NCBI GenBank assembly: GCA_903887035.1
Contig: CAISOG010000111.1
Location: 1 to 6,158, forward strand
Direction: 5' to 3'
DNA length: 6,158 bases
Origin: an uncultured Holosporaceae bacterium
Lineage (GTDB): Bacteria > Pseudomonadota > Alphaproteobacteria > CAISOG01
Of this stretch, positions 1-3,751 are shown in pieces. Within the stretch, counting starts at the first letter, position 1. Each line of letters begins with the position of its first letter. The position numbers were made by a program, and so were the translations under genes. Under the pieces are notes generated by a model that did no database searches, was not told where the DNA came from, and saw nothing but the letters and a program-made list of their open reading frames with translations.

Positions 1-334
1 TCACCACCATCAGATCCCGCAACATCTGCACCTCTACACCAAACTGTCCGCCGCTGACCGGCACGGCGGGCAACATGCGGCGCATCACAAAGGCACCATC
101 GTGGTTGCAGACATGGTCGGGCTGATCCTTCAGCAAAAAACTGGCGGGGCAGGGCTGACCATTGCTGTCCAGCTTGGTGATCAAATCGGGCAGACGCGGC
201 AAATCCTTACGCTCCTCAGCCTTATATTGGGCAAAGGCAGGGCTGTGCAGACTGGCCAGCAGCAATAGGCTAAGGCCGAACAGCAGGAATTGGCATCGGG
301 CAGACTGGCGGGGCGGGGCAAGATGGGTCGGCAT
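1..334 (-). CDS. Secreted/periplasmic protein of unknown function, N-terminal part (runs off left edge)
   Basis: Reading the minus strand from ATG at 334 gives an open frame of 111 codons to the window edge with no stop. The N-terminus is a textbook Sec signal peptide: a basic n-region (R9, R13), a hydrophobic core at about residues 16-29 (FLLFGLSLLLLASL) and an AFA/Q cleavage site after A35. The mature part starts QYKAEERKDLP and holds two cysteines (C62, C76) 14 residues apart, which could form a disulfide in the periplasm. A Shine-Dalgarno-like AAGAAGG lies 7 nt before the ATG. The 61-codon minus ORF at 181-366 overlaps it in another frame and has no such features. No family is recognised, so no function is assigned. 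The gene is divergent from the SDR gene at 541. The signal peptide and start are well supported; the function is unknown because the C-terminal part is missing. Confidence 0.72.
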   Translation of the reverse strand, partial: MPTHLAPPRQSARCQFLLFGLSLLLLASLHSPAFAQYKAEERKDLPRLPDLITKLDSNGQPCPASFLLKDQPDHVCNHDGAFVMRRMLPAVPVSGGQFGVEVQMLRDLMVV

Positions 335-540
335 CGGGCAACCTTCTTAGGCAGGAAAATTAGCATAACGCCCTTATGGGTTTAAGCCACCACGCGGCCA
401 ATCGCAAGCGGTTACAACACCATGGGCGTGGCACAACAACGCCCGCATATTAACGACAGCATGCTCTAGCCCCATGGCAGTGCGCCTGATAAAAACAGCT
501 AAGGCTTTGCCCGCCTGCCCACCCCTATTGTTCCGTTGTT
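335..540. other. Divergent intergenic spacer with two short inverted repeats
   Basis: This 206-bp spacer lies between the secreted-protein gene (leftward) and the SDR gene (rightward), so it must hold promoters for both. Two perfect short dyads are visible: CATAA/TTATG at 364-368 and 374-378 (5-nt centre), and GGGCGT/ACGCCC at 424-429 and 439-444 (9-nt loop). Neither is followed by a T-run, so they are not obvious terminators; operators are possible but unproven. The last 30 bases before 541 are pyrimidine-rich and contain no Shine-Dalgarno sequence. No convincing -35/-10 pair was found on either strand. Confidence 0.4.
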
Positions 541-1581
541 ATGCCGCAACCACACCCAACCGATTCGCCCATGCCTAAGCTGTTAATTGTTGGGTTCGGC
601 TACAGCGCTGGCTTTTTGGCTAAGGAGCTGGTGCCGCAGGGCTGGCAGGTGGTTGGCACCCGCCGTAGCCCGTCCACCCCAAGTCACCACCTGTTGGGGT
701 CGGATGATTCGGATGATAGCGTGCCTATTCTGGCCTATTCGGCGGGCAATCATGCCATCCCACCCGCGCTGCTGGATGAATTGCCAACGGTTAGCCACCT
801 GCTGATTACGGTGCCGCCAACCGCCGATGGTTGCCCCGTTGCGCGAGATTTTGCCAGCCTGTCCCTATCCCTGCCCGCCTTGCGCTGGATCGGCTATTGC
901 TCCGCCACCAATGTTTATGGCGATCATGGCGGCGCTTGGGTGAATGAAGACAGCCCTTGCAAGGCTAAGCCGGGCAGTCGGGGGGGCAACCGCCTGCTGG
1001 CGGAGCAACAGTGGCAGCAGTTGGCGGCCGATACAGGCTGGCCAGCCCCGATTATCTTCCGCCTGGCGGGCATTTATGGCCCAGGGCGCAGCGCGCTGGA
1101 TCGGGTGGCGCAGGCTGTCAGCTCTAAGGATGATGGTCAGCTGGTTTCAGCGTCAGCAGGTGGTTCCCCCCCCGTGTCCGACAATCTGCCGCCGATTGGC
1201 TCAGGCGCCATGGTATCGCGGATTCATGTGGTGGATATTGCGCGCGTGATTGCCGCCAGCATGATGCAGCAATCCTGCAACCCACCCCTGCAAACCAGCC
1301 AAAAGGCGGCTGATAAAATCTATAATGTGGCCGACAGCCTGCCCGCCCCAACCGATGCGGTGCTGGCCTATGCCGCCAGCCTGTTGGGGCTGCCCGCCCC
1401 AACCAACCAACCCGATCGCCTAAAGGAAAGCACGACCGCGACGGTGGAATCGAAAAAAGTCGATGCACAGCGCATCTTGCAAGCGTTACACGCTACGCTA
1501 TGCTATCCCAGTTATCGTGAGGGGCTGCAGGCGATTGCCGCCCAAACGCTCTCTGCACCCAACTCTCTGCCCAAACCATGA
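541..1581 (+). CDS. Atypical SDR / NAD(P)-dependent epimerase-like protein (YeeZ-like)
   Basis: The 346-aa product has a Rossmann fold. The dinucleotide-binding loop is GFGYSAGFLA (residues 18-27), after the first strand KLLIVG. TRR (40-42) ends the second strand, and such a basic pair often favours NADP. Further landmarks are SATNVYGDHGGAW (121-133), RGGNRLLAEQQW (147-158), FRLAGIYGPGRS (173-184), RIHVVDIA (227-234), YNVAD (261-265) and a C-terminal CYPSYREGLQAI (321-332). These match the atypical SDRs related to E. coli YeeZ, whose substrate is not established. The canonical YxxxK pair of epimerases is not visible after the VYG strand. The protein is longer than the roughly 270-300 aa usual for the family because of a Gly/Ser/Pro-rich insert at about 196-222. 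Neither ATG 541 nor in-frame ATG 571 (MPKLLIVG) has a Shine-Dalgarno; 571 fits the family length better. Probably cytoplasmic and possibly in an operon with the glycosyltransferase downstream. Confidence 0.85.
   Translation: MPQPHPTDSPMPKLLIVGFGYSAGFLAKELVPQGWQVVGTRRSPSTPSHHLLGSDDSDDSVPILAYSAGNHAIPPALLDELPTVSHLLITVPPTADGCPVARDFASLSLSLPALRWIGYCSATNVYGDHGGAWVNEDSPCKAKPGSRGGNRLLAEQQWQQLAADTGWPAPIIFRLAGIYGPGRSALDRVAQAVSSKDDGQLVSASAGGSPPVSDNLPPIGSGAMVSRIHVVDIARVIAASMMQQSCNPPLQTSQKAADKIYNVADSLPAPTDAVLAYAASLLGLPAPTNQPDRLKESTTATVESKKVDAQRILQALHATLCYPSYREGLQAIAAQTLSAPNSLPKP
1339..1404 (+). repeat. 15-bp direct repeat inside the SDR gene (two copies)
   Basis: CTGCCCGCCCCAACC occurs at 1339-1353 and again at 1390-1404, exactly 51 bp (17 codons) apart and in frame. 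Both copies encode LPAPT (residues 267-271 and 284-288). The identical codon choice suggests a local duplication or biased codon use. Recombination between the copies would remove exactly 17 codons without a frameshift. Confidence 0.6.
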
Positions 1582-1632
1582 TGGATGACCTCGCCCCGAT
1601 GCCCCCAATCCCTCCCCCACCCTATTTGTCTT

Positions 1633-1637
1633 AAGGG
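1633..1637 (+). promoter_or_regulatory. Shine-Dalgarno for the glycosyltransferase gene
   Basis: AAGGG lies 4 nt before ATG 1642 and 7 nt before the adjacent ATG 1645. The spacing favours initiation at 1645 (MSFRILQVL), although both codons are in frame and the difference is one methionine. Confidence 0.55.
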
Positions 1638-1641
1638 CTAA

Positions 1642-2805
1642 ATGATGAGCTTTCGGATATTGCAAGTTTTGCCCCGATTGGACAGCCGTGGGGGTGGTGT
1701 TCAGCGCGGCACGCTGGATCTGGCGGGCGCCCTGGTTAAGGCAGGCTGGCAATCGATGGTGGCCTCAGCGGGGGGTGACCATGTGCCCGGCCTGGTGCGG
1801 GCGGGCAGCCAGCATTTCACCCTGCCGCTGACCAGTAAGAATCCCTGGCGGATGTGGCGCAACGCCGCCGCCCTGGCACGCCTAATCCGCCAACACGATA
1901 TCTCGCTGGTGCATGCGCGAAGCCGTGCCCCCGCCTGGAGCGCCTATTGGGCTTGTCGTCGCACGGGCGTGCCGCTGGTCACCACCTTTCACGGCTCCTA
2001 CAGCCATCAAAATCGGCTAAAGCGTCGCTATAACGCGGTGATGACCTTTGGCCAGCGTGTGATTGCGATATCCGGCTATATCCGTGACCATATTCAACAA
2101 ATTTACGGCACCCATCCCGCCAAAATTCGGGTGATTCAGCGTGGGGTCAATCTGGATCAATTCGATCCAGCTAAGGTAACGGCGGGGCGGATGGTGCAAC
2201 TGACCAAGGATTGGCGGTTGCCCGACGGGGCACCCGTTATCATGCTGCCAGGCCGATTGACGCGGTGGAAGGGGCAGCTGTTGTTGTTAGAGGCTTTGGC
2301 GCAACTGAACCGCCCCGACCTGTGTTGTGTGTTGGTGGGCGATGATGAGGGGCGATCGGCCTATCGCCAAGAAGTGATGGCACAGCTGACAGCGCTGGGT
2401 CTGTCGGAACAGGTGAAACTGGTTGGCCGGTGCCAGGATATGCCCGCCGCCTATCGCCTGGCCGATGTGGTGGTGGTGCCGTCCCTGGATCCCGAAGCCT
2501 TTGGCCGCACAATGGCGGAGGGGATGGCGATGGGGTGCATGGTGGTTGCCTCAGATCATGGTGCCGCGCCAGAGGTTTTGGGACATGGAAAGCATGGATG
2601 GTTGTTTACCCCAGGTGATGCCCAGGCGATGGCTGAGGCAATTGCTAAGGCGTTGAGTCTTAGCACCGCTGATCGTGTCAAAATGGCTGGGGCAAATCAG
2701 GCTTTTGTTGCCAAGCATTTTGGCCTGACCCAGATGGCGGCGCAAACCATGGCGGTGTATGAAGAGTTGATCAACCCGTTGGCCAGCCTACAGAAGGCTG
2801 CGTAA
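1642..2805 (+). CDS. GT4-family (GT-B fold) glycosyltransferase
   Basis: The 387-aa product is a retaining GT-B glycosyltransferase of family GT4, which moves a sugar from a nucleotide-sugar donor to an acceptor, typically in LPS, capsule or exopolysaccharide assembly at the inner face of the membrane. The N-terminal acceptor domain begins RILQVLPRLDSRGGGVQRG (glycine-rich loop at 17-20) and includes HARSRAPAWSA (91-101), TFHGSYS (115-121) and IAIS (141-144). The linker is VIQRGVNLDQFDP (164-176). The C-terminal donor domain has PGRLTRWKGQ (203-212; R205 and K210 are the usual phosphate-binding pair), LVGDDEG (231-237) and the EX7E motif E285-AFGRTMA-E293, followed by GAAPEV (307-312). Length and domain order are normal and it appears intact. 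It starts 60 bp after the SDR gene and may share its transcript. Donor and acceptor sugars cannot be told from sequence; the motif set resembles alphaproteobacterial LPS/polysaccharide enzymes. Confidence 0.92.
   Translation: MMSFRILQVLPRLDSRGGGVQRGTLDLAGALVKAGWQSMVASAGGDHVPGLVRAGSQHFTLPLTSKNPWRMWRNAAALARLIRQHDISLVHARSRAPAWSAYWACRRTGVPLVTTFHGSYSHQNRLKRRYNAVMTFGQRVIAISGYIRDHIQQIYGTHPAKIRVIQRGVNLDQFDPAKVTAGRMVQLTKDWRLPDGAPVIMLPGRLTRWKGQLLLLEALAQLNRPDLCCVLVGDDEGRSAYRQEVMAQLTALGLSEQVKLVGRCQDMPAAYRLADVVVVPSLDPEAFGRTMAEGMAMGCMVVASDHGAAPEVLGHGKHGWLFTPGDAQAMAEAIAKALSLSTADRVKMAGANQAFVAKHFGLTQMAAQTMAVYEELINPLASLQKAA
2784..2800. repeat. 6-bp inverted repeat (hairpin) at the 3' end of the glycosyltransferase gene
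   Basis: CAGCCT (2784-2789) and AGGCTG (2795-2800) form a perfect 6-bp stem with a 5-nt loop, ending just before the glycosyltransferase stop codon. It sits about 20 bp beyond the end of the convergent minus-strand gene. There is no T-run on either side, so by itself it is not an intrinsic terminator; it could stabilise mRNA 3' ends or act with Rho. Confidence 0.35.
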
Positions 2806-2815
2806 CAGGATCAGG

Positions 2816-2848
2816 GGGCGCTTAGCGCTGGCGGGCAGACGCCCTTTT
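2816..2848 (+). terminator. Possible intrinsic terminator for the SDR-glycosyltransferase transcript
   Basis: Just past the glycosyltransferase stop, GGGCG (2816-2820) can pair with CGCCC (2840-2844), and a tighter alternative GGCG (2830-2833) pairs with CGCC (2840-2843) over a 6-nt loop. Both end at a TTTT run (2845-2848). The U-tract is short, so termination may be partial. The element overlaps the 3' end of the convergent gene; GCGCT/AGCGC around that gene's stop codon adds another small dyad. Confidence 0.42.
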
Positions 2849-3382
2849 GCTGGCCAATTTCACAATGTTATTGGCTGGGTTATTGGCCGCATTTGCCTCT
2901 CCACCATTTTCGGATGCAACCGCCGCCGATACAACTTCAGGGGCAGGCAATGGGTCAAATGCGTCATTGGCAAAATCATTGGGCAGTTCGGGCAGGGAGG
3001 GAAGATCCTGAGCCAAGACATCACTGTTATAAAATTCCTGGGCATTTGCCATATTTTGGTTGGCCGCGCCCTCATTCCCCTTGGTTCCCCGCTCACCAAA
3101 CAGCCCCAAAGTCCATTCTGGCAACACGCTGAACAACAGGCGTTTGGCAACCTTACGCAACCCCTGCATATCTTTCAGATAACCGCGCAGTTCGGGGTGA
3201 TCCGCCACCCCATGACCGCGCCGCATCACCTCACACTGCAACAATACCAGATAAGCGTTCAGCCGCATGGAATCGATTTGCGCATGATAATCCGATCGCC
3301 CATTGGAAAAGGGCAAGACGGCCAATTGATTCGTTACATCCAGAATAAATTGCCACAAGGTCTCATTGGAATGGGCACGCAT
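2822..3382 (-). CDS. Uncharacterised protein, helical N-terminal half and low-complexity C-terminal half
   Basis: The minus-strand frame ends at TAA 2824-2822 and is open up to ATG 3436 (204 aa). I chose ATG 3382 (186 aa, MRAHSNETLWQFILDV) because GAGGTG, a strong Shine-Dalgarno, ends 3 nt before it (GAGG core, 5-nt spacer). ATG 3436 has only AGGGAG 14 nt away, and the codons between the two are AT-ending, unlike the rest. Residues up to about 100 of the short form look like a compact alpha-helical domain (NETLWQFILDVTNQL, RLNAYLVLLQCEVMRRG, LRKVAKRLLFSVLPEWTLGLFG). The remainder is Asn/Ala/Asp/Glu/Pro-rich and probably disordered, ending in a basic tail (KLASKRASARQR). There is no signal peptide or convincing membrane helix. 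I do not recognise the family. It is convergent with the glycosyltransferase gene and divergent from the pseudokinase gene, so a shared control region and functional link with the latter are plausible but inferred. Confidence 0.72.
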   Translation of the reverse strand: MRAHSNETLWQFILDVTNQLAVLPFSNGRSDYHAQIDSMRLNAYLVLLQCEVMRRGHGVADHPELRGYLKDMQGLRKVAKRLLFSVLPEWTLGLFGERGTKGNEGAANQNMANAQEFYNSDVLAQDLPSLPELPNDFANDAFDPLPAPEVVSAAVASENGGEANAANNPANNIVKLASKRASARQR

Positions 3383-3487
3383 GTCCACCTCAATCCCATG
3401 CATCCAAAGTCTAGCAGTGGTAGATGGAGTACCCATGAAGCGGACGACGGCTCCCTATGTGGTTAAGTAATAAACCTAAAGTATTCT

Positions 3488-3546
3488 ATACTAGTTAGAG
3501 GGGGCATGGTTCTGTCAACAAGATTTTAACATTTCTTTAAGATTTT
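3488..3546 (-). promoter_or_regulatory. Putative sigma-70-type promoter with AT-rich upstream element for the uncharacterised gene
   Basis: On the minus strand a perfect TTGACA (-35) lies at 3518-3513. A -10-like TAGTAT follows at 3493-3488 with a 19-nt spacer, which is longer than the ideal 17; the overlapping TATAGA at 3490-3485 would be 22 nt away. Directly upstream of the -35, 3546-3520 is very AT-rich and contains two copies of AAAATCTT (plus strand AAGATTTT at 3520-3527 and 3539-3546), like an UP element. Transcription would start near 3480 and give a leader of about 100 nt to ATG 3382. Confidence 0.42.
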
Positions 3547-3584
3547 CTGATGGGTTGGGGGTATAAAGCCCTGTGCACCCTCAT

Positions 3585-3596
3585 AACCCCGGGGTT
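3585..3596. promoter_or_regulatory. 12-bp perfect palindrome, possible operator
   Basis: AACCCCGGGGTT is a perfect 12-bp palindrome in the middle of the divergent region between the uncharacterised gene and the pseudokinase gene. The two-fold symmetry fits binding by a dimeric regulator that could act on both genes, but no regulator is encoded here and no family-specific consensus is recognised. Confidence 0.35.
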
Positions 3597-3614
3597 TACA
3601 AAAATTCAATAGCC

Positions 3615-3644
3615 AATGCCCCTGTAAGAAATGCCCCTGTAAAA
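3615..3644 (+). repeat. Tandem 15-bp direct repeat (two copies)
   Basis: AATGCCCCTGTAAGA (3615-3629) is followed at once by AATGCCCCTGTAAAA (3630-3644), with 14 of 15 positions identical. A weaker related string, AAAGCCCTGTG, occurs at 3565-3575. The array lies about 110-140 bp upstream of the pseudokinase start and next to the minus-strand terminator. It may be a regulator-binding iteron or a simple local duplication. Confidence 0.6.
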
Positions 3645-3666
3645 AATGGTGGTCTGCCCGACCACC
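3641..3666 (-). terminator. Intrinsic terminator on the minus strand within the divergent region
   Basis: Read on the minus strand, GGTGGT (3666-3661), a 7-nt loop, ACCACC (3653-3648) and then A followed by six Ts (3646-3641) make a classic stem plus U-tract. It lies upstream of the TTGACA promoter of the minus-strand gene. It would therefore stop antisense transcripts coming from the pseudokinase 5' region, or act as an attenuator if a minus promoter lies to its right. On the plus strand the same hairpin would sit in the pseudokinase leader with no U-tract. Confidence 0.52.
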
Positions 3667-3742
3667 GAAAGCCTCTTTAAGGATCCTTTCATTTTAACGC
3701 GCTATTCTGACCAGAGTCGGGGTGTATGTAGCAGCCTGTGTT

Positions 3743-3746
3743 GAGG
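3743..3746 (+). promoter_or_regulatory. Shine-Dalgarno that fixes the pseudokinase start
   Basis: GAGG is followed by a 5-nt spacer and ATG 3752. The frame is also open to an upstream GTG at 3722 (10 extra codons), but that GTG has no comparable ribosome-binding site, so ATG 3752 is preferred. Confidence 0.65.
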
Positions 3747-3751
3747 TTAGG

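Noticed and set aside
162..350. 62-codon plus-strand ORF (also the 61-codon minus ORF at 181-366)
   Set aside because: Both overlap the minus-strand signal-peptide gene in other frames and have no ribosome-binding site or protein-like composition.
422..469. Possible 15-codon leader peptide (MGVAQQRPHINDSML) upstream of the SDR gene
   Set aside because: No Shine-Dalgarno, no run of a regulatory amino acid, and no attenuator hairpin with a T-run follows.
1124..1468. 114-codon minus-strand ORF antisense to the SDR gene
   Set aside because: Trp/Arg/Pro/Gly-rich shadow of a GC-rich gene whose plus frame shows clear SDR motifs.
2240..2512. 90-codon minus-strand ORF antisense to the glycosyltransferase gene
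   Set aside because: Low-complexity Pro/Thr/Arg-rich shadow; the plus frame holds the GT4 motifs.
3056..3466. 136-codon plus-strand ORF opposite the uncharacterised minus-strand gene
   Set aside because: Starts at a non-ATG codon and is His/Gln/Pro-rich without domain character; the minus frame is longer and uses the codons of the neighbouring genes with a good ribosome-binding site.
3487..3492. Plus-strand TATACT as a -10 for the pseudokinase gene
   Set aside because: No good -35 at the right distance, and it lies within the stronger minus-strand promoter more than 250 bp from the start codon.
3562..3567. Plus-strand TATAAA as a -10 for the pseudokinase gene
   Set aside because: Only a weak TTAAGA with a 19-nt spacer precedes it; possible but not strong enough to call.
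3679..3688. AAGGATCCTT palindrome upstream of the pseudokinase gene
   Set aside because: A 10-bp AT-flanked palindrome is expected fairly often by chance and no second copy or partner site is seen.
3722..3751. GTG start at 3722 giving ten extra residues on the pseudokinase
   Set aside because: ATG 3752 has GAGG with a 5-nt spacer; the GTG has no comparable site.
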